Source: an uncultured Oscillospiraceae bacterium (GTDB lineage Bacteria; Bacillota; Clostridia; Oscillospirales; Oscillospiraceae). Taken from it: DNA of 64,000 nucleotides. Positions within the stretch are counted from its first letter, which is position 1. Each line of letters begins with the position of its first letter. The notes beneath the pieces are model-generated. The model was not told where the DNA came from. It did no database searches and saw only the letters and a list, made by a program, of their open reading frames with translations. A program made the translations under genes and the position numbers. Location: positions 57,960 to 121,959 of the forward strand of contig CAKTIE010000005.1 in the NCBI GenBank assembly GCA_934565655.1, given 5' to 3'. Shown piece after piece: positions 48,676 to 57,720 of the stretch.

Positions 48676-48731
48676 ATGGGAAAAGCAAGAGAATTTTGTC
48701 TCTTTGTGAAAGAACACGGAAAACATTTGCC

Positions 48732-48838
48732 TTGAAAAGGGAATCCGATGATGGTACAATACAGCCTGTCAAACGAAAAAAAGAAAAGCTGCCAGGGGGG
48801 CAGCTTTTCAAAAGCACAGCGGTTAGCAAAACCTAACT
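48732..48838 (+). promoter_or_regulatory. Orphan promoter, terminator hairpin and GTTAG palindrome
   Basis: A good promoter, -35 TTGAAA (48732-48737), 17-base spacer, -10 TACAAT (48755-48760), reads into the hairpin AAAAGCTGCC / GGCAGCTTTT (48784-48808) and then GGTTAGC-AAAA-CCTAACT (48821-48837). No gene follows on this strand; on the minus strand the hairpin is the terminator of the ECF operon, with a T-tract. The layout copies that at 14966-15075. Confidence 0.6.
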
Positions 48839-48851
48839 CTGGAAAGAGGCG

Positions 48852-50318
48852 TCATATGCAGACCGTGTCATCTGTACGGAAGAAGCGGCGGATCTTTTCC
48901 GCGCCATCCTGATCCATGGGGAAGCTTTCTGCGATGCGTCCCGCCTCCAGATGGAGGATATCGGTGCAGCACTGGCAGATCAGCTCCGGATCATGGGTGA
49001 TGACGTAGACGGTCTTGCCGTTTTGCCGCAGCTCCTTGAGAAGCTGCGCCGTTTGCAGCATGTGACGGTAGTCCAGACCGCTGGTAGGCTCGTCCAGAAA
49101 CACCACCGAGCGCTCCGCCGCCATGGCAGAGGCGATGGCCAGCCGCTGCTTCTGTCCGCCGGACAGGGACGCCGGGTGGCGCTCCAGATAGGGCGTCAGA
49201 TCAAGGCGTGCCAGAATGGCTCTGGCGGCGGCTTCGTCCTCGTCGGCCATGCTGATGAGCACCTCGTCCAGCACGCTTTCCGTAAACAGCTGGTGGCCCA
49301 CATCCTGCATGACCATATAGCAGCGATTCAATCGCTCCTTCGGCCGGAAGGCGGTGCCGTCCACCGTGACGGTGCCGCAGCGCTTCTCCAGTCCGCAGAA
49401 GCAGCGGGAGAAGGTGGACTTTCCCGCCCCGTTGTGGCCGATGATGCCGATAATGCCGCCGTAGGGAATGTCGGCGTCACCGATATGCAGCGTTTCCGGT
49501 GCGTTTTTGTAGGCGAAGCGGAAGTCCCGCAGCGCCGCTGTCTGGCGGCTGCCGGTGCTGCCGCCGGCGGTCAGGGCGCTGAGACTGGCAGCGCGAAGGC
49601 CCATGGCCCTCCGTTCTTCGTCGGGGATGCGGTCAAGCTCCGCCTGCGTATAGTCGCCGCGGATGACGCCGTCCTGCATATAGATGTACCGGTCGGCCAC
49701 ACCTTGTAAATAGTACAGCCGGTGCTCCGACAGCACCACCGTTTTGCCCAGGGATTTCAGATAGGCAGTGACCTGCCGCAGATCCAGGATGGCGTCCGCG
49801 TCCAGATTGGAGGAGGGCTCATCCAGCACGAACACCTGCGGCACCATCATAAAGGCTCCGGCGCAGGCGATCTTCTGCTTTTCGCCGCCGGACAGCTCAA
49901 AAATACTGCGATCCAGCAGCTTTTCCAGCTTCAGCGCCGACACGGTGTGCGCCAGCCGCTCCAGGATCTCATCCCGGGGCATGCCCAGATTCTCGCAGCC
50001 GAAGGTGATCTCGCTGGTGGTGTCCACATTGAAGAACTGGGAGCGGGGATTCTGGAACACGCTGCCCACCTGCCGGGCCGTGTCCCACAGGGGCTGCCGG
50101 GCCACGTCTTTGCCGTCCACATGCACGCTGCCGGTCAACTCACCCTCGAAATAGTGGGGGATCAGACCGTTGATGAGCCGGGTCACGGTGGTTTTGCCGC
50201 AGCCGCTCTCGCCACACAGCACCACAACCTGTCCCTCCGGGATGGTCAGGTCGATGTCCCGGACGCCTCCGGCGGCCTCCGATTTGTAGGTAAATGTCAC
50301 ATGGTCCATATGGATCAT
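48852..50318 (-). CDS. ECF transporter ATPase with two fused ABC domains
   Basis: A 488-residue fusion of EcfA1- and EcfA2-like ATPases. Domain 1 has Walker A GESGCGKTT, signature LSGGEKQKI and Walker B VFVLDEPSSNLD. Domain 2 has [18 protein letters not shown] and VVFLDEPTSGLD. It powers the EcfT/S-component pair encoded upstream. The ATG at 50318 overlaps the EcfT stop (ATGA). Fused ATPases are typical of dedicated group I ECF transporters next to MptD-type S-components. Confidence 0.92.
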   Translation of the reverse strand: MIHMDHVTFTYKSEAAGGVRDIDLTIPEGQVVVLCGESGCGKTTVTRLINGLIPHYFEGELTGSVHVDGKDVARQPLWDTARQVGSVFQNPRSQFFNVDTTSEITFGCENLGMPRDEILERLAHTVSALKLEKLLDRSIFELSGGEKQKIACAGAFMMVPQVFVLDEPSSNLDADAILDLRQVTAYLKSLGKTVVLSEHRLYYLQGVADRYIYMQDGVIRGDYTQAELDRIPDEERRAMGLRAASLSALTAGGSTGSRQTAALRDFRFAYKNAPETLHIGDADIPYGGIIGIIGHNGAGKSTFSRCFCGLEKRCGTVTVDGTAFRPKERLNRCYMVMQDVGHQLFTESVLDEVLISMADEDEAAARAILARLDLTPYLERHPASLSGGQKQRLAIASAMAAERSVVFLDEPTSGLDYRHMLQTAQLLKELRQNGKTVYVITHDPELICQCCTDILHLEAGRIAESFPMDQDGAEKIRRFFRTDDTVCI

Positions 50319-51043
50319 CCCAGCCACCTGCTTCCTAACGTCAGGGCAAAGCCCGCGATACAGATCAGGATCATCACCGCATCCTGCCAGTGGAACCCGA
50401 TCTTGCAAATATCCGTGCGCTTCACCGGCGCACCTAAGCCCCGGGTCAGTGCGGCGGCGGACAGCTCGTCCCCGATCTTCACTACCGAGATCATCAGTGG
50501 GATCAGCCGGTACTCCACCATCCTGCCGGGGTGTTTTCCACCGAAGCGGATGCCCCGCATCCGCATGACGTCGGAGATGGCGGCGTTCTCCTCACCGATG
50601 GTGGGGAAGAACCGGAAGATCACCGACAGGGGAATGACGATCTTCTCGAAAACATGCATCCGCTTCATGGCCGCCATGAAATCGCTGACCGAGGTGGAGG
50701 CGATGAGGAACGCGCCCATCATGATACCGGGCGCGAACCGGGTCATGATGGCGCACACCGCCAGCAGCAGAAATGCGGGAAGGCCCGACAGGCAGTACAG
50801 CGCCACCCGCTCCAGCGCGAAGCATACGGCATACAGCACCAGATATTTCAGCGCCGTTTTCCACCGGCCTTCCGTCAGCAGCAGGATAAAGGGCAGCACA
50901 CTCAGCACCGGCTTGACGATGTTCATAACGCCGCTGTTGCCGGTAGACAGCATCAGCGACGTTACGGTGATCAGCATCAGCAGCTTGGTGCGGGGATCCA
51001 GCAGCAGGCCGCGGCACTTTGCGGTATGGGTCAGGGCCTCCAT
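50315..51043 (-). CDS. ECF transporter T-component
   Basis: A 242-residue transmembrane coupling protein with about five helices. It has the cytoplasmic coupling-helix motifs in LRGLGAP-like ALTRGLGAPVKRTD and an earlier ADVMRMRGIRFGG-type segment (SDVMRMRGIRFGG), both containing the Ala/Arg-Gly signature of EcfT. The chosen start, ATG 51043, overlaps the S-component stop by one base (TGATG). It links substrate capture to ATP hydrolysis. Confidence 0.9.
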   Translation of the reverse strand: MEALTHTAKCRGLLLDPRTKLLMLITVTSLMLSTGNSGVMNIVKPVLSVLPFILLLTEGRWKTALKYLVLYAVCFALERVALYCLSGLPAFLLLAVCAIMTRFAPGIMMGAFLIASTSVSDFMAAMKRMHVFEKIVIPLSVIFRFFPTIGEENAAISDVMRMRGIRFGGKHPGRMVEYRLIPLMISVVKIGDELSAAALTRGLGAPVKRTDICKIGFHWQDAVMILICIAGFALTLGSRWLG

Positions 51044-51627
51044 CAGGCGATGCCGGCCTTGGCGAAGTGCTTCTTCAGCAGCGCCTTGCCGATCAGGCCG
51101 CCCAGCAGCGCGCACAGGAAGATACCGGCGATGACCAGCACGATGCTCCACATGGGCATGACGGACATGACCTTGTCGGCGTACTCCTCACCAAAACCGG
51201 CGGCGAAGTCGGCTCGGGACTGCTCTACCATGAAGTACATGGGGATGTAGGTGCCGATCATCCACAGGCTGAACACGCCGTAGCCCAGGATGGTCTTTTT
51301 CACGCTGGCGTAATTGCCGGACTTCATGATGAGATCGCCCAGCAGGCCGAACACCACGCCCATGGGAACGCCCCAGAAGCCCATGCCGGTCAGACCCATG
51401 AGGATACCGGAGAGAATGGCCATGATGGTCACCATGCCGAACTTTTTCACCCGCACGGCGAACAGCATGAAGGGGATGCCGGTGATCAGCGTCCACAGCG
51501 CGCCCAGGATGGGCAGGAAAATGGGCACGAAGCCGATGGGAATGGCCACGCAGCAGCCCAAAACAAAGTAAAGAACGGTGAAAAGACCGATGTTGATCAG
51601 GTCCTTTGCCTGCAGCTTGTTGTTCAT
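51043..51627 (-). CDS. ECF S-component, MptD/Trep_Strep family
   Basis: A 194-residue membrane protein with six helices and the family patterns KDLINIGLFTVLYFVLG and GFWGVPMGVVFGLLGDLIM. This MptD group of S-components is found with its own EcfT and fused EcfA, usually beside an AraC regulator, exactly as here. Its substrate is not established to my knowledge; metal chelates or tetrapyrroles are possible. GGAGG lies 9 bases before the ATG. First gene of the operon. Confidence 0.88.
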   Translation of the reverse strand: MNNKLQAKDLINIGLFTVLYFVLGCCVAIPIGFVPIFLPILGALWTLITGIPFMLFAVRVKKFGMVTIMAILSGILMGLTGMGFWGVPMGVVFGLLGDLIMKSGNYASVKKTILGYGVFSLWMIGTYIPMYFMVEQSRADFAAGFGEEYADKVMSVMPMWSIVLVIAGIFLCALLGGLIGKALLKKHFAKAGIA

Positions 51628-51649
51628 ATCGTTACCTCCAATGTTTAAT

Positions 51650-51680
51650 GGTTAGCTCCGGCTAACCGATAGGCATTATA
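51650..51680 (-). promoter_or_regulatory. ECF operon -10 box with GGTTAGC/GCTAACC palindrome at the start region
   Basis: Minus strand: -10 TATAAT (51675-51680) with a poor -35, followed by the perfect dyad GGTTAGC-CGGA-GCTAACC (51650-51667) in the leader. A weak -35 suggests activation, and a dyad just after the -10 suggests repression. The GTTAGnnCTAAC type recalls DtxR/IdeR-like metal repressor boxes, but that is inference. Confidence 0.6.
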
Positions 51681-51707
51681 GCAAGCTGTCCGCCTGATAT
51701 CTATATT

Positions 51708-51733
51708 CCGTTTGGCATTTCCGCTCCAAACGG
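51708..51733. promoter_or_regulatory. Inverted repeat CCGTTTGG-N10-CCAAACGG
   Basis: An 8-bp perfect inverted repeat between the divergent ECF operon and AraC gene, about 28 bases upstream of the ECF -10 box, a good place for AraC binding. Confidence 0.55.
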
Positions 51734-51773
51734 CAACGACTTTGCCATTCGATGGCAGAAGGGGAGAAGCATA

Positions 51774-52769
51774 ATGAGCAATACCACGCAGATCATAAAG
51801 CAGTGCCGTTCGCTGCCCGGCGTGACAGTGACGGAAGGGGACGGGTGTGTCGAGCTGCGGCTCTCTTGCCGGGAGGGCAGCGGCCGCATGCGGTTTATCC
51901 CGCTGTTCCCCGGCATCACGCTGGTGCTGATCTCGGTCAGCGCGCCATCCTGGCCCGCGCCGGTGCCGGAGGACTGCGCGCCGGAGGCAAAGGGGCCGCT
52001 GATCGTCAATTACTGCACCAGCGGCCGGTGCGAGCTGGTGTTGAATGACAACCGGAGCGTATTCATGACCGCCGGACACATTTCTCTGACCGAGCGGTTC
52101 GCCCGCAGCGAATACGTCTATCCCGGCCGGGCCTACGAGGGCATAGAGCTTTTCATCGACCCGGAACCAGCGGAGGGCGGCGCGATCCTGCTGCGGGATC
52201 ATTTCGGCGTGGATATTTCCGCGCTGCGGGAGGCCTATTGTCCGGCGGGCGAGACCTTCATCGCAAAGCTGGCGCTGCCGGAGAAACTGCTGGAACGGCT
52301 GGGCGGATGCGCCGCACAAAGAGGAGCCATCCGGGATACCGGGGCGAAAACGGCGATGATCGACCTGCTGGCGCTGCTTCAGCACGGCGGCGCCGGGCCG
52401 GGAATGGAGCCGCTGACCTATTACACCCGGTCGCAGGTGGAGATGGCGAAGCAGATCGAGGCCGTGGTTTCGGGCGACCTGTCCCGGCAGCATACCGCCC
52501 GGGAATTTGCGGCGCTCTTTTCCGTCAGCGAAAGCAGCGTCAAAAACTATTTCCGCGGCGTCTACGGCCAGAGCATCCTGCAATATGCCACGCAGCGGAA
52601 GATGCTGCACGCAGCGGAGCTGCTGACGGATACCGCGCTGCCGGTCATTGAGATTGCCAGCCGGGTCGGGTATGAGAATCAGAGCAAATTTTCCGCCGTG
52701 TTCCGCAAAAGGTTCGGCGTGTCGCCGCGAGAGTACCGCAGAAGCCATAGACTGCTGGGAGAGAAATAA
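51774..52769 (+). CDS. AraC-family regulator of the ECF transporter
   Basis: A 331-residue regulator with an N-terminal cupin-like ligand region (about residues 1-200) and two C-terminal AraC helix-turn-helices (HTAREFAALFSVSESSVKNYF and PVIEIASRVGYENQSKFSAVFRKRF). It ends with the normal VSPREYRRS. GGGGAG precedes the ATG. It is divergent from the MptD-type ECF operon, the usual pairing for this S-component family, so it is the likely activator. Ligand unknown. Confidence 0.92.
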   Translation: MSNTTQIIKQCRSLPGVTVTEGDGCVELRLSCREGSGRMRFIPLFPGITLVLISVSAPSWPAPVPEDCAPEAKGPLIVNYCTSGRCELVLNDNRSVFMTAGHISLTERFARSEYVYPGRAYEGIELFIDPEPAEGGAILLRDHFGVDISALREAYCPAGETFIAKLALPEKLLERLGGCAAQRGAIRDTGAKTAMIDLLALLQHGGAGPGMEPLTYYTRSQVEMAKQIEAVVSGDLSRQHTAREFAALFSVSESSVKNYFRGVYGQSILQYATQRKMLHAAELLTDTALPVIEIASRVGYENQSKFSAVFRKRFGVSPREYRRSHRLLGEK

Positions 52770-52774
52770 GAATC

Positions 52775-52805
52775 AGCCCGCAGGATCAGAACGATCCTGC
52801 GGGCT
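52775..52805 (+). terminator. Terminator after the AraC gene
   Basis: AGCCCGCAGGATC / GATCCTGCGGGCT with loop AGAAC, 6 bases after the stop. Confidence 0.88.
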
Positions 52806-52842
52806 TGCGCTGTCTGCGGATAGAATATTATTTTTCAAGTGA

Positions 52843-53028
52843 GGGCGTTACCGCTTCGCCGTGGAGCCGCAGCTGGCGGACGGCACGCTTCGGACGGTGG
52901 AAAGCGACTTTTCCCGGGAAAGTGTCACCGCGGTCTGCTCCCATCACAAAAACAAGTGGGTTACACAGGCCATGGCGCTTTTCATGGGCCTGACACGGGA
53001 ACACTTTGCGTCCCTTGATGCGGGTTAA
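52843..53028 (+). pseudogene. C-terminal remnant of a LysR-type regulator
   Basis: An open stretch of 61 codons after a TGA at 52840, without a usable start. It reads FAVEPQLADGTLRTVESDF, then VCSHHKNKWVTQAMALFMGL, the pattern of the last 55-60 residues of LysR effector domains (a G-x-L-V strand, then a K-x-W-T-x-A-x-x-x-F helix). It ends at TAA 53026-53028 and is followed by a terminator. It is probably the 3' relic of a lost LysR gene. Confidence 0.68.
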
Positions 53029-53043
53029 AGATGGTGAATATAA

Positions 53044-53077
53044 GAAGAAATGACACGCTTTCGCGTGTCATTTCTTC
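53044..53077. terminator. Terminator between the LysR relic and the carboxylate locus
   Basis: A 14-bp perfect stem, GAAGAAATGACACG / CGTGTCATTTCTTC, with a 6-base loop; active for either strand. Confidence 0.87.
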
Positions 53078-53118
53078 TGTTCAAAAGGAGAGCGTTACAC
53101 AGACGTGGTGAGATAGGG

Positions 53119-54405
53119 TCACGCCTGATAGAGAATGTTGGCGATGGGATTGTATAGCAGGATGGAGACCACCACGATCACCAGCAGGCCCACACCGGCC
53201 ATGACGAACAGCTGCAGGAAGGTCTTGCGCTCCTCGGGACCGGTGAAGTCCTTCTTGGCAGTACCGAGCGCGGCAAGGATCAGCGCGCCGCCGGTGGACA
53301 GGGGAGACACACCGGACAGGGAGCCGCCGGCACCCACAGCGGCCATCAGGGCCACCGGGTTCACATTGCCGCCTACCTCGGCGGCGATCTCCACGCTCAT
53401 GGGCATCATGGTGGGATACACCACGCCCAGCGCGGAGCTGACCATGCTCAGCAGGCCCGCGGAGATACCCATGAAGGGAGTGGCGGTGAAGGGCGTCATG
53501 ATGGAGGACAGGGCGTTGCTCAGCAGGTCGATGCCGCCGGCGGCGTCCACGATGTTCATCAGTGCACCCACGCTCAGCACCATCACGATGGTGCCCCAGG
53601 GCAGGGACTTCAGGCAGGCGCCGTCCTCAGCCACATGGAACAGCAGCAGCACGGAGGCCACGAAGAAGGCAGACAGGCCGATGTTCACGTTGCAGAAGAT
53701 GATCAGCACCAGCATGGCAAGAATGCCGCACAGAGAGGCGATCTGCTTGCCGTTGAACTTCTCCAGATCACGCAGGTTCATGGCCTTTTCGGGGGCCTTG
53801 ACGCGGTAGCCCTTGAAGATGAAGAACAGCACCACGGAGAACACGATGGTCACCAGCGTTTGGCATACCAGAATGGCGGGCATCACGTTGCCCAGACCGC
53901 TTTCCGCGGCAGCGGCGGTGATGATGGCGGCTTCCGGGGTAATGGGGGTCATACGGCCTGCCATCAGGCCGCACTCACCGATCAGCGCCAGCATGACCGG
54001 GTTGTAGCCCACCTCCAGGGCGATGGTCACGCCCAGGGCGGGGATGATGGCCAGCGCGGGAACGGCGCCGGGGCCGACGCCGGCGATGACGAAGCCGGCG
54101 ATGTAAATGACGATGGGGATGACCCAGACCTTGTTGCCGGCCAGGGCAATGATCTTGCGGGCCAGCAGATCCAGGGCGCCGGTGGCATTGATGGTGGCGA
54201 ACAGCAGCGTGATACCCACCAATGTCACGAACATGGAGGAGCTGAAGCCGCCGATCAGATCCTTATCGGTCATGCCGAACAGACGGACGGCGATGACACC
54301 GGCGGCGACGGCCAGAATACCTACGTTGATCTTGCGGACAAAGGCCAGAATGATCACGCCCAGGAAGATCACAAGGGCGACCACATCCATAGCAGCGATA
54401 GTCAT
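53119..54405 (-). CDS. SLC13/MatC-type dicarboxylate transporter
   Basis: A 428-residue transporter with about eleven helices. The N-terminal part (VVALVIFLGVIILAFVRKINVG) and GGFSSSMFVTLVGITLLF fit the MatC N-terminal (dicarboxylate carrier) domain. The repeated serine-rich loops (PITPEAAIITAAA and VGAGGSLSGVSPLSTGG) fit the ion-transporter superfamily. It probably imports a di- or tricarboxylate. GGAGG stands before the ATG. It is 21 bases after the HMG-CoA-lyase-like gene in the same operon. Confidence 0.87.
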   Translation of the reverse strand: MTIAAMDVVALVIFLGVIILAFVRKINVGILAVAAGVIAVRLFGMTDKDLIGGFSSSMFVTLVGITLLFATINATGALDLLARKIIALAGNKVWVIPIVIYIAGFVIAGVGPGAVPALAIIPALGVTIALEVGYNPVMLALIGECGLMAGRMTPITPEAAIITAAAAESGLGNVMPAILVCQTLVTIVFSVVLFFIFKGYRVKAPEKAMNLRDLEKFNGKQIASLCGILAMLVLIIFCNVNIGLSAFFVASVLLLFHVAEDGACLKSLPWGTIVMVLSVGALMNIVDAAGGIDLLSNALSSIMTPFTATPFMGISAGLLSMVSSALGVVYPTMMPMSVEIAAEVGGNVNPVALMAAVGAGGSLSGVSPLSTGGALILAALGTAKKDFTGPEERKTFLQLFVMAGVGLLVIVVVSILLYNPIANILYQA

Positions 54406-54426
54406 AGTGTTACCTCCTTATCCGTC

Positions 54427-55326
<900 letters not shown>

Positions 55327-55380
55327 GTCACTCTACTCCTTACTGTTCAGTATGTGATCTGCTGTGTCGGAAGTGAGGCT

Positions 55381-55481
55381 ATTATAGCAGTAAGGAGGCC
55401 GGAATAACGAATCAAAGGGCTTACCACGGGAAATGACTGTAAGATATGTTTCAAAATATGCGTTATTAGGAAGCGTGAAAC
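55381..55481 (-). promoter_or_regulatory. Promoter and operator of the lyase-transporter operon
   Basis: Minus strand: -10 TATAAT (55381-55386) with no good -35, as expected for an activated promoter. Upstream lies GTTTCA-N22-TGAAAC (55448-55453 and 55476-55481), 61 bases from the -10. The same motif and spacing occur at 57565-57598. Confidence 0.75.
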
Positions 55482-55553
55482 GTTTTGCGAAAAAACAGAC
55501 CGCTGAGAAGGACGATGCTCGGATGAGGTACTGGTAAAAATTGGTACAGGATG

Positions 55554-55594
55554 CAAAAACAGCCGCACGAGGGTTTCGCGCGGCTGTTTTTTTG
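55554..55594 (-). terminator. Terminator of the PrpR-like regulator gene
   Basis: Stem of AACAGCCGC / GCGGCTGTT flanked by A- and T-tracts, 13 bases beyond the regulator stop on the minus strand. Confidence 0.87.
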
Positions 55595-55606
55595 CCGGGG
55601 CGCGTA

Positions 55607-57514
55607 TCAGGTCTCTTCACCGTTTGGCGCGGCGTCCTGCAGGATGCGCCAGATGGTGGTGCGGCTGACGGACAGCTTCTCCGCCAGTATGTCGTTGGAG
55701 TATTTCATCAGCGTCTTTATTTGCAGGATACCCTGTAAGAACGCCTCCTTGTCCACCACGGGCCGCTGGGTCAGGGCGGGGTGCTGCTCCAGGACTTCCC
55801 GGAAAATGGTCTCCTCGCCGATGGCCTGCAGCAGCAGGAGATACTGGGCCTTTGGCGTGGCCTTCTCCAGCCGGGACATGGCGATGACGTACCGGGTGCA
55901 GACGGCCTGCAGCTCCTGCAATTGCCCCGGCCAGCGGTGGAAGGTCAGAAGCGCCTCCATCTGCTCCGACAGAGCCAGGCGGTGGTGATATCCGGTATTG
56001 CGGGACAGGCTCCGCAGGAACAGCGGGCCGATGTCCTCCCGCCGCTCCGTCAGGGACGGCAGCTCTAGCTGGCAGATGGCCAGACAGCTTTGCAGATCGG
56101 CCGGGATGGCGCGGGCCTCCTCCGGTGTCATGATGGTGTATACCATCAGATCCAGCAGCAGGGGCGCGGTCATGCCGGGGCGGAAGATGTGCCGGGAGGT
56201 CAGGGCCTGCATCAGGCAGGCGTGTACCACCGGCTTGGCCAGCGCCACGTTTTTCAGGATCACGCTGCCGCCGTTGGCGGCGGTCAGCAGGCCGGACACG
56301 GTGCCGTCCTGGCCTTCATAGCCCAGCAGGATGTGGGGCGCGTCCTCCGGGGCGATGGTGGCCAGATCAATGGTGATGCAGGGCTTCTGGGCCTGGGGCG
56401 AGGTGCTGTGCATGCAGCGGGCGAAGATCTCCCGGCCGGAGCCGGGCTGACCCAGTATCATGGTGGGGTAGTGGAGCTTCGCCAGATTCTGTCCCTGCTC
56501 CACCGTCTTTTTCATAATAGGTGAGACGGCGATCACGTCCTCCCAGCGGCACACGATCTGGGCAAGGCTGGGGGTGTCCTGCTCCGCCTTCTTCCGGTTG
56601 TGGGATTCCGGATACAGGGTGATAAGAATGCCGATGGTGCGGCGATCCTGGGTGATGCGCTCCTGCACGCAGCGCATCATGGCGCCCACCACCAGCCGGT
56701 AGGAGTCGGAGCGGTTCTGGCCGCTTTTCAGCAGCGCCGCAATGGACAGATTGGGGAAATAGTCCGTCAGCAGCTTGCCCCGGATCTGGGAGGCGGCGAT
56801 GCCGGTGAACCGCTGGGCCGTCCGGTTGAACAGCTTCACCCGCCCTTCGGCGTCGGTGACGATCATGCCGAACTGGCTGTTGTTCAGGATGGCGTTGGTG
56901 ATCTCGCGGGACTGCCGGGTCTCGTGGAGCTTTCTGGCCCGCTCACCGGCCCGCAGGCAGGCGTCACGGATGGACTCCTTGCCGTAGTAGACCAGGATCC
57001 CCGTCCGGCCCAGATCGTTGGCGGTCTCGCTGGCCGCCGTAGCGCCGATGAAGGCGTCACAGTCGGAGAGTCGGATCTGCTCCCGCAGCTCCGCGATGCT
57101 CTCGAAGGTCACCTCCTGCAGGGGAACCTCCATCAGCTTTTCCAGCATGGGGAGATCCGGCGGCGCGGAAAACCGGTGCCGGGCAATGCAGATCTTCCGG
57201 CAGTTCTTGTTCAGCGCCTTGCGGATGGCGATGGCGTAGTCGATGTACCGGATGGTGATCTCCACCAGCGGGTCGTCATAGTGGGTGGAGAACCGGGCGG
57301 CGTTGCCGGGGCCTGCCACGAACACGCTGCACCCCAGCTGCCGGGCCTCCGCCACGCAGGCGTCCTGATTCTCCAGATTGCTTTCCATCAGAACGTACTC
57401 CACGTCGTTGTCAGGCAGACTGTCGATGACCTCGCGGGCCACCTCGCTGAGCTTTGAATAGCCCAGAAAACAGACCTTATAGGGCGTTTCCGTCTTTTTT
57501 TGCAATTCTTCCAT
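55607..57514 (-). CDS. PrpR-like AAA+ transcriptional regulator lacking the GAFTGA loop
   Basis: A 635-residue regulator. Residues ~12-190 resemble the PrpR N-terminal sensory domain (VAREVIDSLPDNDVEYVL to YYGKESIRDAC). A PAS domain follows at ~200-310 (NSQFGMIVTDAEGRVKLFN). A degenerate sigma-54-type AAA+ domain lies at ~340-560 (Walker A-like GQPGSGRE; GSVILKNV where GGTLFLDEI is usual). A Fis-type helix-turn-helix ends the protein (SNDILAEKLSVSRTTIWRIL). The sigma-54 contact motif GAFTGA is missing, so it probably works with the main sigma factor. The ATG at 57514 follows AAAGGAGG. It is divergent from the CoA-transferase gene. Confidence 0.85.
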   Translation of the reverse strand: MEELQKKTETPYKVCFLGYSKLSEVAREVIDSLPDNDVEYVLMESNLENQDACVAEARQLGCSVFVAGPGNAARFSTHYDDPLVEITIRYIDYAIAIRKALNKNCRKICIARHRFSAPPDLPMLEKLMEVPLQEVTFESIAELREQIRLSDCDAFIGATAASETANDLGRTGILVYYGKESIRDACLRAGERARKLHETRQSREITNAILNNSQFGMIVTDAEGRVKLFNRTAQRFTGIAASQIRGKLLTDYFPNLSIAALLKSGQNRSDSYRLVVGAMMRCVQERITQDRRTIGILITLYPESHNRKKAEQDTPSLAQIVCRWEDVIAVSPIMKKTVEQGQNLAKLHYPTMILGQPGSGREIFARCMHSTSPQAQKPCITIDLATIAPEDAPHILLGYEGQDGTVSGLLTAANGGSVILKNVALAKPVVHACLMQALTSRHIFRPGMTAPLLLDLMVYTIMTPEEARAIPADLQSCLAICQLELPSLTERREDIGPLFLRSLSRNTGYHHRLALSEQMEALLTFHRWPGQLQELQAVCTRYVIAMSRLEKATPKAQYLLLLQAIGEETIFREVLEQHPALTQRPVVDKEAFLQGILQIKTLMKYSNDILAEKLSVSRTTIWRILQDAAPNGEET

Positions 57515-57564
57515 GGTGTGCGCCTCCTTTGATGAGGTTTTCTGCCAGCTGAAACGGCAGCTTT

Positions 57565-57663
57565 GTTTCACGGGAAAGAAAATAACACAATCTGAAACAA
57601 AAAGCAAGCTATTTCGCGGCGGGGACGTTTCGTTTGGCCTTGCGAAAGAAAGCCTGCTATCAT
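57565..57663 (+). promoter_or_regulatory. Operator and promoter of the CoA-transferase gene
   Basis: GTTTCA-N22-TGAAAC (57565-57570 and 57593-57598; the arms extend to 9 bp, TTTGTTTCA / TGAAACAAA) lies 59 bases before a TATCAT -10 (57658-57663) preceded by TTGGCC at 18 bases. No -24/-12 (TGGCAC/TTGCA) sigma-54 promoter was found. Confidence 0.72.
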
Positions 57664-57720
57664 AAAAGCCATCAAAGGCTGTGTCGGAAAGCAGTTTTTT
57701 GAATGAAGGAGCATACGCAT

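Noticed and set aside
48612..48836. A 74-codon plus-strand frame between LysR and the ECF operon
   Set aside because: It crosses a strong terminator and a promoter, is Lys/Arg-rich and low in complexity, and has no ribosome site.
52805..52993. A 62-codon frame after the AraC gene
   Set aside because: A different frame of the same DNA shows the LysR C-terminal pattern; this one has no family features.
57599..57720. Sigma-54 (-24/-12) promoter before the CoA-transferase gene
   Set aside because: No TGGCAC-N5-TTGCA match with correct spacing; a TATCAT -10 fits better and the regulator lacks GAFTGA.
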